Shown: piece after piece, positions 27,043 to 36,317 of the stretch | How the letters are laid out: every line of letters begins with the position of its first letter | How positions within the stretch are numbered: the stretch's first letter is position 1 | Assembly (NCBI RefSeq): GCF_018310695.1 | Contig: NZ_JAGXCY010000011.1 | Coordinates: forward strand, 62,001 to 126,000 | Source: Paenibacillus sp. Marseille-Q4541 | GTDB taxonomy: Bacteria > Bacillota > Bacilli > Paenibacillales > Paenibacillaceae | Direction: 5' to 3' | Length of the DNA: 64,000 nucleotides | Translations under genes and position numbers: made by a program | Notes under the pieces: model-generated | The model's database searches: none | Seen by the model: only the letters and a program-made list of their open reading frames with translations | Told to the model about the DNA's origin: nothing

Positions 27043-29106
27043 ATGAAACTGAAGAAACTATCAATGCTGACCGTTTTAGCTTTGTCCCAGGTGGCAACAG
27101 CGATTCCGGTAAGTGCAGAGGCAAGTACTACTGTCTATCCTAACGCAACTGTATCACAGGAAGTATATAGTGAGGATAATGCAGCAGAAACAGCCGAGAC
27201 AACAGAAACAAAGGAAACAACGGTAACGAATCAAGCAGCACCGACCGATCTCATTCTTTATTTTAACAGTACCAAAATGGAACAAGGTGGAGTTACTTAT
27301 AACGCTCCTCAGCCGATGCAAGTAAAAAAAGGAGTATCCTACGTTCCCATTCGTGCCCTTGTGGATCGTGTAGGTTACAAAGTAAGCTACGACAAGAAAA
27401 CGAAGGAAACGGTCATTGTTAGCGGTGTGAATGAACTTCGTTTCAAGACAGACAGCAGCAAATACACCGTAAATGGCGTTACTAAAACGATGAAAGGTAC
27501 TTCCTACCAGACGAAAAATACATTTATGGTTCCTCTGACCGCGATTACAGCGGCTTTGGATATTAAATATAAAGTCGATAACGTAGGCAAAAGAGTCATA
27601 ATGAATCTGGCGACTAAGCCCGTTGCCAAGTTCACAATTCAGCCTGGTGAGATTATGGCAGGACAAACGGAAGTTACATACACCACAGAATCCTCCTCTC
27701 CGCAAGGATTACCCATTGTAGATGAACGATGGGAAGGGAAACAGGATGTTTTTGCAACAGCAGGAAAGTACACAGTTTCTTATTCCGTTCAGGATTCCAA
27801 CGGTACATGGAGTGATCCATATACAGTAACGATCGAAGTGAAACAGCCTAATCTTCCACCAGTCGCTATATTTACAACGGATAAAGAAGAGTACAAAATG
27901 GGTGAATTCATTACGATTACGGATCAAAGTACAGATGACGGAAAAATTGTAAAACACGATTGGAATAACAATGCTTATGCATTTTTCACTCCGGGTCCAA
28001 AAACAATTAGTCTTACGGTAACCGACGATAGTGGCCAAACTGCATCCTATGAAAAGACGATTGTTGTTACTAGCGATACACTCTACAGTCAAGATGAGTT
28101 TAACCGTATGTTTTTGCCGGCTGGCGAAAAATTTGTATTTGATGGATCAGCAGTTCCTTCATGGCCGAAAGTTGCCTACACTTATAATGATGAGCCAAGC
28201 ACATTGATTCGTAGTAACAGCCCAGAGACAGTCAACACAGAAGGTATTGTATACCAAGAAACAGCTGTGGGTAACACTCGATTCATGATTCACCATGTGA
28301 ACAATGTAGGCAAAAATGTAAAAATGTACGTTGTTGCTACCAACACGAACTTTACACCAGCCACCATCAAAACAGAAAACCTTGGTTTTGCGGGCCCGAG
28401 CCCAATCGCGACTGCAGCGGGTAAATCTTCTGTTGAACGTTATTTCCAGTCCATGCAAGATGGAAGTAAACGTTCATCCGTAACGCTGGCACCTGGCGAA
28501 AGCAAGCTTGTTATGACTGAACTGAATCAATCTGTGATGAAACCAGGTGGCGTTATCTCGTTATTCTCGGATATGAGCAGTGATTATCCGATACAATACA
28601 ATGTCATTATGATTGATGAAAAGCTGGATCCTTTAGCTGTTCTTGATAAGTTGCCAATTCTTGATCGAGATGGCGTTCACAATCGCGGAACGTATCCGAA
28701 TTCCACACGTGTTATTCGTTATTCAGAACCTGTAGGAGCAATTTCGCAGCGTCTTCCTTTGGGTGATAATCAAGATGATCCAAACCTTACCGGAATGGAT
28801 CCAATGATGGGTGTAGAAGCATCCAATGCAGGTAACTTTGGTGTCTTATACAAAATTACACTGGATCGCGTCGCACCAAATACATTAATCTCCTTTAACC
28901 CACGTGGAGGAAAGTACTCTGGTTATGCGATGGTAAATGGAGACATTACTGCTATCTATTCCAAAGGTCAAGTCAGCGCTCCGAATGAGCAAGCGGTTCT
29001 GTATCGTACCGGTGATTATGAGCAAAAAGTAGAAATTTTGTTGACAGCTGCACCGGGAAGTAACCTTCCTGTCAATTTGCTGTTTACACAAATGCCGAAA
29101 AAATAA
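27043..29106 (+). CDS. Secreted protein with copper amine oxidase-like N-terminal domain and PKD-like domains
   Basis: 687 residues. Signal peptide (KLKK, hydrophobic stretch, cleavage near VSAEA at about 25), a Thr/Glu-rich linker, then a Cu_amine_oxidN1 domain (about 70-185; VPIRALVDRVGYKVSYD and FMVPLTAI are its two repeats). Two PKD-like beta domains follow (about 190-265 and 270-345), then a C-terminal half of about 340 residues that I do not recognise. The ATG at 27043 lies six bases after AAGGAG; the frame from 26998 is too long. Such proteins are common on Paenibacillus cell surfaces and are probably not oxidases, because the catalytic domain is absent. An ECF-type promoter precedes it, pointing to an envelope-stress role. 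Confidence 0.82.
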   Translation: MKLKKLSMLTVLALSQVATAIPVSAEASTTVYPNATVSQEVYSEDNAAETAETTETKETTVTNQAAPTDLILYFNSTKMEQGGVTYNAPQPMQVKKGVSYVPIRALVDRVGYKVSYDKKTKETVIVSGVNELRFKTDSSKYTVNGVTKTMKGTSYQTKNTFMVPLTAITAALDIKYKVDNVGKRVIMNLATKPVAKFTIQPGEIMAGQTEVTYTTESSSPQGLPIVDERWEGKQDVFATAGKYTVSYSVQDSNGTWSDPYTVTIEVKQPNLPPVAIFTTDKEEYKMGEFITITDQSTDDGKIVKHDWNNNAYAFFTPGPKTISLTVTDDSGQTASYEKTIVVTSDTLYSQDEFNRMFLPAGEKFVFDGSAVPSWPKVAYTYNDEPSTLIRSNSPETVNTEGIVYQETAVGNTRFMIHHVNNVGKNVKMYVVATNTNFTPATIKTENLGFAGPSPIATAAGKSSVERYFQSMQDGSKRSSVTLAPGESKLVMTELNQSVMKPGGVISLFSDMSSDYPIQYNVIMIDEKLDPLAVLDKLPILDRDGVHNRGTYPNSTRVIRYSEPVGAISQRLPLGDNQDDPNLTGMDPMMGVEASNAGNFGVLYKITLDRVAPNTLISFNPRGGKYSGYAMVNGDITAIYSKGQVSAPNEQAVLYRTGDYEQKVEILLTAAPGSNLPVNLLFTQMPKK

Positions 29107-29112
29107 AGGTAT

Positions 29113-29160
29113 CAAAAAACAAGCGTTCTCTTTACTACAGAGGAGACGCTTGTTTTATTT
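29113..29160 (+). terminator. Terminator after the surface-protein gene
   Basis: AAACAAGCGTTCTC pairs with GAGACGCTTGTTT with one bulge, followed by TATTTT. It overlaps the last codons of the LysR remnant on the other strand. Confidence 0.85.
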
Positions 29161-29345
29161 TGAGGTAACGCCAAGAAGTTCAAGAGCTAGTCTTACATTT
29201 TCGTTTTCTTTGTGATCTGTAGGTAATAGGCGTATAAATGGTTCACTGGTGGGCTGGTTTAGTGCAGCATTCTCTCTGCATAAGGCAGGATGGATATCCC
29301 CGCTTTACATATACATAGAAATGCTTCTAATTGACCTGTATCCAT
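29155..29345 (-). pseudogene. LysR-type regulator reduced to its two ends
   Basis: On the minus strand an ATG (29343-29345) with AGGAGAC six bases upstream opens MDTGQLEAFLCICKAG, the typical start of a LysR helix-turn-helix. After about 28 codons this frame stops. Another frame then runs to a TAA at 29155 and reads PFIRLLPTDHK and VRLALELLGVTSK, like the end of a regulator. A full LysR protein has about 300 residues; here some 60 remain. So the middle of the gene appears deleted. The N-terminal match is short, so the family call is moderate. Confidence 0.45.
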
Positions 29346-29455
29346 CTTTTGTCTCCTGTAATCGATAAAATGAATGAGAGTAATACATAAGATTCGTTAT
29401 ACGAATTATAGTCTTTGAAGTATGATTACGCTAGAAAAAGATAGGAGGCGTTTAG

Positions 29456-29744
29456 ATGAATCTTACGTTAACGATAGAGGTTACATAGAGCAGAAATTGC
29501 TAAACTGATGACACATCCGCTGTCTCGAAGACAAGGAATAGGCCGCACCTTAATGAAGAAGGCTGAAGAACTTGCTTTGAAAGAGAATAGATCTCTGTTA
29601 GTGCTCGATACAAGAGAAGGTGATCCGTCGAACGACCTCTACTTGTCACTTGGATATATTGCTTCGGGAATGATACCTAAGTTTGCGAAGTCTGCAAACG
29701 GCGATATGGATGCTACGGTATTCTATCATAAAATAATTGATTAA
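29456..29744 (+). pseudogene. GNAT acetyltransferase with the middle deleted
   Basis: An ATG at 29456 with AGGAGGCG at good spacing opens MNLTLTIEVT and then a stop at 29486. In another frame from about 29487 the sequence reads HRAEIAKLM, then THPLSRRQGIGRTLM, the acetyl-CoA motif A (RxxGIG) of GNAT enzymes, and continues to a normal C-terminus ending at 29744 (LYLSLGYIASG, DATVFYHK). About 90 N-terminal residues are missing. An internal ATG at 29508 leaves a 78-residue open frame, but it lacks the first half of the fold and has no ribosome site. The gene is probably dead. Confidence 0.7.
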
Positions 29745-29775
29745 ATTCTATTTATGTACTTTATAGTAAAGAACA

Positions 29776-29836
29776 CCAGAAGCTTCGAGAACCAGAATAA
29801 GATAATTTCGATTGAACTGGTTCACAAGCTTCTGGG
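29776..29836. repeat. Long imperfect hairpin
   Basis: CCAGAAGCTT with an inner GAACCAG on the left pairs with CTGGTTC and AAGCTTCTGG on the right, around about 20 bases. There is no T run, so it may be a weak terminator for the converging GNAT remnant and the YjcZ gene or a structured 3' end. Confidence 0.45.
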
Positions 29837-29862
29837 TTAATAGCAATGAGGTTATTTACTGA

Positions 29863-29961
29863 TTACCACGAAAAAGCCTTAGAGATGATAACAAGCAAAA
29901 TGAACAAAACAAGAATAGCTGCTGTGCTGGTCCAAACTCCACCACCGTAACCTTCGCTCAT
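29863..29961 (-). CDS. YjcZ family sporulation micropeptide
   Basis: A 32-residue peptide: a Gly-rich start (MSEGYGGG), then a single membrane helix with VLFILLVII and an end SKAFSW. This is the layout of YjcZ/SscA-like spore peptides. The ATG (29959-29961) follows AAGGGGGTGA at ideal distance. The family is expressed in sporulation; SscA helps spore coat assembly in Bacillus subtilis. The role of this copy is inferred from the family only. Confidence 0.75.
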   Translation of the reverse strand: MSEGYGGGVWTSTAAILVLFILLVIISKAFSW

Positions 29962-30128
29962 GTAGTTCACCCCCTTCATTATTTCTAACCTATTCTATGC
30001 ATCTGACAATTCGAGGGTTTGAGCGTTTATCATAGGTTGTGAAGAACAGGTAGTTATTCCTATGTAATTTATTTATTATGAAAGAGACGATAGATCATTG
30101 CGCTAATACTATAGGGAGGTTTCGTCAA

Positions 30129-31238
30129 ATGAATACTAAACATCTTTCTCTACCTGAAGCATATGCTGAGACAACGTACCCTTTGGGAGGTCATTCTGGC
30201 AGAAGTGTACAGATGCTTACAGATGCACTGAAACAGATAGATGCAAGCATACAAAGTGACAAGTATGGCGGTGGCCCAATCATTGAAGATTTTGAACGGA
30301 AAATGGCAGATTATTTAGGAAAAGAATCTGCTGTATTTTTTCCTAGCGGCACGATGGCCCAGCAGATCGCACTCCGCATATGGTGTGATGAAAAACAGAT
30401 CAAAAGGGTAGCTTATCATCCGCTATGCCATCTTGAAATTCATGAGGAAGATGGACTTAAGGAACTTCATCATATTGAATCTATTCTCCTTGCCGATGAG
30501 CTCCGGATCATTACACTCGAAGATGTACATAACATGCCTGATGATATAGCCTGTTTGCTGCTTGAACTTCCTCAAAGAGAAATAGGAGGAGTGCTCCCGA
30601 CCTACGAGGAACTGGAGGCAATCTCCTCATACTGTAGATCCAAAGGGATAAAGCTACACCTTGATGGAGCAAGACTTTTTGAAGTAATGCCATACTATCA
30701 GAAGACAGCTGCTGAAATCTGTTCTTTATTCGATAGTGTGTATGTCTCTTTTTATAAAGGAATCGGAGGCATTGCGGGTGCGATCCTCGCAGGAGAAACG
30801 GAATTCACGATTCAATCGAAGGTATGGAAAAGAAGGCACGGCGGAGATTTGATTAGTCTTTATCCTTATATTATTAGTTCTGATTATTATTTTGATATGC
30901 GGATTGGCAAAATGGAATCTTATTATAAGGCTGCTGTTGAACTGGCTGGCTTGTATCAAACCTGTAAAGGAGTAACAACAAAGCCTGAAATCCCTGTGTC
31001 CAATATGTTTCATCTTCATTTTCTTCAACCAATGGAGAAGGTGGAACCTCTTCTTATGGAAGTTTACGAACAATCCGGTGTCGGGTTGGTACCTTATCTA
31101 AAGGTAGTAAACGAGGAAGAGTGCTCCTGTGAAATGACGATGGGCGATCGTTATCTGGAGACACCGAGTGATAAAGTACAGTTAGCTATTCAATTGTTAC
31201 ATGAGAAGATGAAGGTTCTCTTTGAGGGTCAAAAGTAG
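30129..31238 (+). CDS. Threonine aldolase family PLP enzyme (beta-eliminating lyase)
   Basis: 369 residues, fold type I PLP enzyme. Visible features: GGGPIIEDFERKMADYLGKE at the start of the domain, the aspartate that holds the PLP pyridine in LHLDGARLFE, and the Schiff-base lysine in SFYKGIGG (about 209). Low-specificity L-threonine aldolases split threonine into glycine and acetaldehyde. The active-site stretch HxHxE-like (HPLCHLEIHE) deviates from the usual AHIxxYE, so the substrate may differ. The ATG at 30129 has GGGAGG nine bases upstream; the frame from 30078 is not preferred. Confidence 0.8.
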   Translation: MNTKHLSLPEAYAETTYPLGGHSGRSVQMLTDALKQIDASIQSDKYGGGPIIEDFERKMADYLGKESAVFFPSGTMAQQIALRIWCDEKQIKRVAYHPLCHLEIHEEDGLKELHHIESILLADELRIITLEDVHNMPDDIACLLLELPQREIGGVLPTYEELEAISSYCRSKGIKLHLDGARLFEVMPYYQKTAAEICSLFDSVYVSFYKGIGGIAGAILAGETEFTIQSKVWKRRHGGDLISLYPYIISSDYYFDMRIGKMESYYKAAVELAGLYQTCKGVTTKPEIPVSNMFHLHFLQPMEKVEPLLMEVYEQSGVGLVPYLKVVNEEECSCEMTMGDRYLETPSDKVQLAIQLLHEKMKVLFEGQK

Positions 31239-31256
31239 TATGAAAAATAAAGTGCA

Positions 31257-31290
31257 AAATACCGTCCCTTTAGGTGACGGTATTTTTTTC
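31257..31290 (+). terminator. Terminator
   Basis: AAATACCGTC pairs with GACGGTATTT, followed by T, after the threonine aldolase family gene. Confidence 0.88.
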
Positions 31291-31415
31291 GGTTGATATC
31301 CTTCAGAAACGCCCCCCCTTTTTTCACTATTCATGTTAGAATTTAGAAGGGAAAGAGAGCGGTTACATTATTCATCTCATATGTTCAATTTAGAGTAGAA
31401 GGAGTGTAATATAAA

Positions 31416-32576
31416 ATGACCAAAACGATGAAGGATCAGATGAATTCTGCAAATGCTAAAGTATGGGCTGATACTGCCTTTCAAAAAACGGTTGAAAAAG
31501 CACTCATTACCACAAAGCGAATTGGTGCAAACTTCCCTCATGCGAGTCAAAAGGGTACCTATGTACTTGAAGATCCTGCATGGTGGACGGCTGGATTCTG
31601 GCCAGGTTTATTGTGGGTTCTATATGAAGGAAGCGGGGAAGAAACATTTCGCAACATTGCAGAACAATGTGAGGAGCAGCTGGACAAAGTACTGGATGGT
31701 TATGATCGTCTAGACCATGATATCGGATTTATGTGGACCTTGACCAGCCTGGCTAACTACAAGCTACAAGGTGGTGAGGTATCACGTCGGCGCGCATTCA
31801 AAGCTGCGAATTATTTAATGGCAAGGTTTAATTTGAAAGGAAATTACATAAGAGCTTGGAATCCGTGGACACCGCAAGAGTCTAACACGGGACTAGCTAT
31901 AATTGATTGCTCTATGAATGTGCCTCTACTCTACTGGGCTTCTCGGGAAAGTGGGGATCCAAGATATGCACATGTTGCTAATGCACATATGAATACAGTG
32001 GTAGATCATTTCATCCGGCCTGATGGATCTGTTCGTCATATTGTGCGGTTTGATCCAGATACAGGGGAAGTCGCTGAATACATCGGTGGCCAAGGATATG
32101 CACCAGAATCAGCTTGGTCACGAGGTAATGCATGGGCACTATATGGTCTTGCTCTTACATATCATCATACGGGAAATTCCTTATACTTGAACGCATCCAA
32201 ACAAACGGCTCACTTCTTTCTTTCACAGCTTCTGGAAGACGCTGTTCCAGCCTGGGATTTCCGTGCACCAGAGGAGTCCAGGCATCTCAAAGATTCTTCA
32301 GCAGGGGCATGTGCCGCTTGCGGGCTGTTACTTTTATCCACACTAGTTCCTGAATCGGAGGGGGCAACTTACCAGCGTGCGGGTGAGCGTATCTTAGAGT
32401 CACTCTATACCAGCTATAGTACATTTGATCATCCTGAGGAAGAAGGTTTGATTATGCACGGTACAAGTCATTATCCTCATCAGCAAAATGTAGATGTTCC
32501 TTTAATCTACGGGGATTATTTTTTTGTAGAGGGTCTCGCTAGGCTGAAAGGCAATCATCATATTTTTTGGGAATAG
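31416..32576 (+). CDS. Glycoside hydrolase family 88 (unsaturated glucuronyl hydrolase)
   Basis: 386 residues forming an alpha/alpha barrel. GH88 enzymes hydrate the double bond left by polysaccharide lyases in unsaturated uronic acids. The two catalytic aspartates are probably in DHDIGFMW (about 101) and IIDCSMN (about 163), and the SRGNAWALYGLA stretch is typical. No signal peptide is present, so it acts on imported oligosaccharides. The ATG lies nine bases after AAGGAGTG. There is no lyase or transporter beside it. The GH105 family is the close alternative, but the domain order fits GH88 better. Confidence 0.85.
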   Translation: MTKTMKDQMNSANAKVWADTAFQKTVEKALITTKRIGANFPHASQKGTYVLEDPAWWTAGFWPGLLWVLYEGSGEETFRNIAEQCEEQLDKVLDGYDRLDHDIGFMWTLTSLANYKLQGGEVSRRRAFKAANYLMARFNLKGNYIRAWNPWTPQESNTGLAIIDCSMNVPLLYWASRESGDPRYAHVANAHMNTVVDHFIRPDGSVRHIVRFDPDTGEVAEYIGGQGYAPESAWSRGNAWALYGLALTYHHTGNSLYLNASKQTAHFFLSQLLEDAVPAWDFRAPEESRHLKDSSAGACAACGLLLLSTLVPESEGATYQRAGERILESLYTSYSTFDHPEEEGLIMHGTSHYPHQQNVDVPLIYGDYFFVEGLARLKGNHHIFWE

Positions 32577-32602
32577 AAGATTTTGAGTTGTAAGGATATA
32601 GT

Positions 32603-32646
32603 AAGAGTCAGAGGAATTGTATGATTTTACCTCCGGCTCTTTTTTG
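32603..32646 (+). terminator. Terminator after the GH88 gene
   Basis: AGAGTCAGAGG pairs, with G-T pairs, with CCTCCGGCTCT, followed by six T. Confidence 0.65.
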
Positions 32647-32684
32647 CATGTTATAATTGGAAAAAAATAAAAGGTGGAGTCCTC

Positions 32685-33914
32685 ATGACGATACATACTG
32701 AACATACTCACCGCACATGGCGCGCTACAAAATTGGACCATCTAGGTTCATCCATTTTTGCAGAAGTGGCAAGCTGGAAAGAGGAAGCAAAGACAAAGGG
32801 TAAGGATATTATTGACTTAGGTATAGGCAGTCCTGACCAAGGACCGTCTCTCATCATACGAGAGTCGTTAAGCAGGGAAGTCCTGAAAGAGGAGAACTAC
32901 GCTTACCCCAAATCAAGCGGAAGTGAATCATTTCTAAACAGTGCAGCGAAGTGGATGTCCCACCGCTTTCAGGTAAAGGTTAATCCGAATACGGAAATCG
33001 TATCCTTGATGGGTTCACAAGATGGACTCGCTCATCTGGCTCAGGCAATCTGTAATCCAGGGGATCTCGCTATGGTTCCAAACCCTGGGTATCCCATTTA
33101 TGCTGGTTCACTCGCTATTGCAGGGGTAAGACCCTTTGAAATTCCGCTTAGGGAACAAAATGATTTTATGCCGGACCTTGAATCTATTCCTGATGAAATA
33201 TGGGATGAGGCTGTATTTATTTTGCTAAGCTTTCCTGGCAACCCCATTGCAGCCCCAGCAGATCAGCATTACTTTGAGAAGTTAATAGCCAAAGCGAAGA
33301 AGTGGAATGTACTCATTGTGCACGATATGGCTTATTCGGAGATGGGGTTTGATGGTTATGAGCCGATGAGCATTTTAAGTGTACCGGGAGCCATGGACAT
33401 CGCTGTTGAGTTCCATTCCTTCTCCAAAAGTTTCAATATGGCAGGCTGCCGAATTGGTTTCCTTGTTGGTAATGAACAGGCTATTCAGTCTCTAAGAGAT
33501 TTAAAAGGAAATATCGATTACGGCGTTTTTGAACCGGTTCAACAAGCGGCAATCACGGCTTTAGAACATGCCATATCCGAGGGAGAAGATTATGTTGGTG
33601 TTGCCCCTCTATACGAAGCACGCCGTAATGTGTTCATTGATTCTCTTGCTAATGAAGGTTGGGAGATTCCGAAACCTTGCGCAACGATGTTTTTATGGGC
33701 GGCACTTCCGGGGCCATTTCGTGAACAACCGAATCGATGGAACTCGCGTTCTTTTGCTAGGGAACTACTGCTCCATAGCGGGGTAGCTGTCATTCCTGGA
33801 GATGCGTTCGGTACGGAAGGCGAAGGTTATGTACGTATTGCACTTGTACAGGATCAGCAGCGTTTAGAGGAAGCTGCAAGAAGAATCGGACAATTTATAC
33901 GTAGCTACAGCTAA
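32685..33914 (+). CDS. Class I/II aminotransferase
   Basis: 409 residues, PLP-dependent, fold type I. PNPGYP, the Asp/Tyr pair in HDMAYSEM, the PLP lysine in FHSFSKSFNMAGCRIGF (about 250) and the substrate arginine in YVRIALV are visible. It resembles the YugH/LL-diaminopimelate-type group of aminotransferases, which includes alanine and aromatic transaminases; the amino-acid specificity cannot be set from this. The ATG follows AGGTGGAG by five bases. The next gene starts 42 bases downstream, so they may share a transcript. Confidence 0.83.
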   Translation: MTIHTEHTHRTWRATKLDHLGSSIFAEVASWKEEAKTKGKDIIDLGIGSPDQGPSLIIRESLSREVLKEENYAYPKSSGSESFLNSAAKWMSHRFQVKVNPNTEIVSLMGSQDGLAHLAQAICNPGDLAMVPNPGYPIYAGSLAIAGVRPFEIPLREQNDFMPDLESIPDEIWDEAVFILLSFPGNPIAAPADQHYFEKLIAKAKKWNVLIVHDMAYSEMGFDGYEPMSILSVPGAMDIAVEFHSFSKSFNMAGCRIGFLVGNEQAIQSLRDLKGNIDYGVFEPVQQAAITALEHAISEGEDYVGVAPLYEARRNVFIDSLANEGWEIPKPCATMFLWAALPGPFREQPNRWNSRSFARELLLHSGVAVIPGDAFGTEGEGYVRIALVQDQQRLEEAARRIGQFIRSYS

Positions 33915-33956
33915 AATTTTTTTGGATGATCAAACTTAAGATAGAGGTGCTAACTT

Positions 33957-34760
33957 ATGAATCATACAATGATGACATTTAACCTTCGGTATAACGAACC
34001 ACGGGATGGAGTCAACAGCTGGCCAAATCGAGTTAACCAGGTAGCGGAAGTGATCTCATCCCATAAGGCATCCGTCATTGGTACGCAAGAAGGGCTATAT
34101 GAAATGCTAAATCAACTTCAAAGCAACTTACCTGGATATGCTTGGCTGGGCAGCGGCAGATTGGGTGGGGAAAAGGATGAGCATTGTGCCGTTTTGTATA
34201 ACACGTTGCTGCTCGAAGCACTAGAGGATGGACAGTTCTGGTTGTCTGAAAGCCCTGATCAAGCGGGATCTATCAGCTGGAATAGTGGTTGTCCGCGGAT
34301 TTGTACGTGGGTTCATTTTCGTGAAAAGGACACGGGATCGGAATTTGTTTTTTACAATACGCATTTGGATCACCTTAGTCATGAGGCAAGAATGCAAGGA
34401 GCGAAGCTTCTGACGAAAGAGATTCAACAGCAACAGGAAGGTAAGTATCTTCCAATCATCTTAACAGGAGATTTCAACAGTACACCTGATGATCAAACCA
34501 TTCAATTTTTGAGAGGAGAACTAGATCTATCAGGTGAGCGGTCGCAGTTAAAAGATACGTTCCTTTCAACCCACAGTAAAGAAAATATCGGAGGCACGTT
34601 CCATGATTTCAAGGGAGGAACAGATGGAGAACTTATTGATTATATTTTCGTGAGCCAAGATTGGGATGTTCATTCCGTGCTCGTCGATAGACGATCATTT
34701 GAAGGACGGTATCCATCCGACCATTATCCCGTTGTAGCGAACCTCTCTATGAAAAGCTAA
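33957..34760 (+). CDS. Endonuclease/exonuclease/phosphatase family hydrolase
   Basis: 267 residues of the EEP (DNase I-like) fold. Catalytic motifs in order: MTFNLRY with metal Asn, GTQE with metal Glu, NTHLDH, TGDFNSTP and the final SDHYPV with catalytic His. No signal peptide. This short group, beginning MTFNLRYNxPxDG, occurs as a metal-dependent phosphodiesterase or sugar-phosphatase in many Firmicutes; a nuclease function is not certain. The ATG has GAGGTG eight bases upstream. Confidence 0.83.
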   Translation: MNHTMMTFNLRYNEPRDGVNSWPNRVNQVAEVISSHKASVIGTQEGLYEMLNQLQSNLPGYAWLGSGRLGGEKDEHCAVLYNTLLLEALEDGQFWLSESPDQAGSISWNSGCPRICTWVHFREKDTGSEFVFYNTHLDHLSHEARMQGAKLLTKEIQQQQEGKYLPIILTGDFNSTPDDQTIQFLRGELDLSGERSQLKDTFLSTHSKENIGGTFHDFKGGTDGELIDYIFVSQDWDVHSVLVDRRSFEGRYPSDHYPVVANLSMKS

Positions 34761-34899
34761 GATGAATTACTCATCCATATACTTCCGCATTACTGAAAGA
34801 GGCTGTCTGGTAAGGTTTATTTTAAGAAAAGTCTCTACCTTTCCCTTATGAGTAGCAATATTTAAAATAAGGGTAAGGGGTAGTAAAGGAGTGATTGCT

Positions 34900-35814
34900 G
34901 TGAATGAAAGTATAGATGGAAAAAGAATCCAAATCGAAGAACTGGCTAAGAAGCACGGTATTCGAGTGAAGCGCGAAACTTTAAAATTTAATGAATCAGG
35001 GATGGATTTTCAAGTCGTATACGGGCAGGATGAACAAGGGAATGAATGGGTGCTTCGGATTCCAAGACGAGATGACGTCATGCCAAGAACGGTTGTAGAG
35101 AAAAGAGCGTTAGATCTCCTTCAATCCATAAACCTGAATTTTGAGATTCCGAACTGGTCCGTCTATGAGAATGATCTTATCGCATATCGAAAGCTGTCGG
35201 GCACACCAGCTGGAACCATTGACCATCATATTCATGATTATATTTGGGAAATGGATGAAAAGCATGTTCCAGACGCCTATCATAGGTCGCTAGGACATAT
35301 CCTAGCGAAACTTCACAAGATACCCAGAACAGAAGCGGCAGGAGCCGGGTTGGCAGTGCATACTTCGGAAGAAGTTAGGTCACTTATGGCGGAACGAATG
35401 GACGTGGTTAAGAAACAATACGGAGTAGTCGATTCGCTCTGGAATAGATGGCAAGCTTGGATTAATAACAAAGAGATGTGGCCGTTAGAAACAGGGCTTA
35501 TTCATGGAGATATTCATGCTGGTCATACATTGATTAATGCTCAAGCAGAAGTGACAGGTCTGATCGATTGGACAGAAGTGAAAGTAACGGACTGTTCAAG
35601 GGACTTTATTTTTCATTACAAGGCTTTTGGAGAGAAAGATCTTGAGAGGCTTATTAAGCATTATAAAGAAGCGGGTGGTTATACCTGGGCTTTAATGAAG
35701 GAACATATTATAGAACTGGTTGCCAGTTATCCAATTGATATTGCGGAATATGCCCTGCTTTCTGGTTCCAAAGAAATGGAGCAAATGGCGATAGACGCTC
35801 TTTATAATAAGTAA
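34900..35814 (+). CDS. Macrolide 2'-phosphotransferase (Mph family)
   Basis: 304-residue aminoglycoside-kinase-fold enzyme very similar to the Mph(B)/Mph(BM) group, which inactivates macrolides by phosphorylating the desosamine 2'-OH. Shared segments: [33 protein letters not shown], the catalytic loop HGDIHAGHT and the metal Asp in LIDWTE. The frame opens at a GTG (34891), but the GTG at 34900 has AAAGGAG eight bases upstream. There is no mobile element nearby, so it looks like an intrinsic chromosomal gene. No erm-like leader peptide is evident. Confidence 0.88.
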   Translation: MNESIDGKRIQIEELAKKHGIRVKRETLKFNESGMDFQVVYGQDEQGNEWVLRIPRRDDVMPRTVVEKRALDLLQSINLNFEIPNWSVYENDLIAYRKLSGTPAGTIDHHIHDYIWEMDEKHVPDAYHRSLGHILAKLHKIPRTEAAGAGLAVHTSEEVRSLMAERMDVVKKQYGVVDSLWNRWQAWINNKEMWPLETGLIHGDIHAGHTLINAQAEVTGLIDWTEVKVTDCSRDFIFHYKAFGEKDLERLIKHYKEAGGYTWALMKEHIIELVASYPIDIAEYALLSGSKEMEQMAIDALYNK

Positions 35815-35831
35815 TCAGTAGGGTATGATGT

Positions 35832-35861
35832 GAGAATCCTGAATATAGGGTTCTTTTTTTT
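35832..35861 (+). terminator. Terminator after the macrolide phosphotransferase gene
   Basis: AGAATCCT pairs with AGGGTTCT, followed by eight T. Confidence 0.8.
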
Positions 35862-35930
35862 GTTTTAATGGTATATCAACTTTTTTGATAGATATCGTTC
35901 TATATCATTGAATAGAGGGGGGCATTTCAT

Positions 35931-36317
35931 ATGAAAAGAATCATCATTGGAATGACTTGTATCCTAATTATTATGTTAGGATTAACTTTTCGTTCAATAC
36001 CATTTATCGGTGATTTTTTATGGGCTGTACTCATTTTCTTTTTGTTCTCATTTGTTTTCTTACATGTTCCCCGTCTTTATAAACTATGGATACCTTTATT
36101 GTTTTGTTATGTAATAGAGTTCTCTCAGTTATATCATGCACCGTGGATCAATATGCTTCGTGAAGATGCTTTTCTCCAGTTGATCTTAGGTCATGGCTTC
36201 TTCGGTGTGTCCGATCTAGTTGCTTACACTTTAGCGATTGTTATATCCTATATTGTTAGCGGGCTAATTAAACAGAGGTGGGAATCTAAACCGCAGGATA
36301 ACATTATAGAAATATAG
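35931..36317 (+). CDS. DUF2809 family membrane protein
   Basis: 128 residues with four hydrophobic helices. The GDFLWAVLIF segment, the IEFSQLYHAPWIN loop and GHGFFGVSDLVAYT are typical of DUF2809 proteins, whose function is unknown. The ATG has GAGGGGGG about seven bases upstream. It stands alone between two terminators. Confidence 0.75.
   Translation: MKRIIIGMTCILIIMLGLTFRSIPFIGDFLWAVLIFFLFSFVFLHVPRLYKLWIPLLFCYVIEFSQLYHAPWINMLREDAFLQLILGHGFFGVSDLVAYTLAIVISYIVSGLIKQRWESKPQDNIIEI

Noticed and set aside
27154..28458. Long minus-strand open frames inside the surface-protein gene
   Set aside because: They are shadows of a well-supported secreted protein with signal peptide and known domains, and have no ribosome sites.
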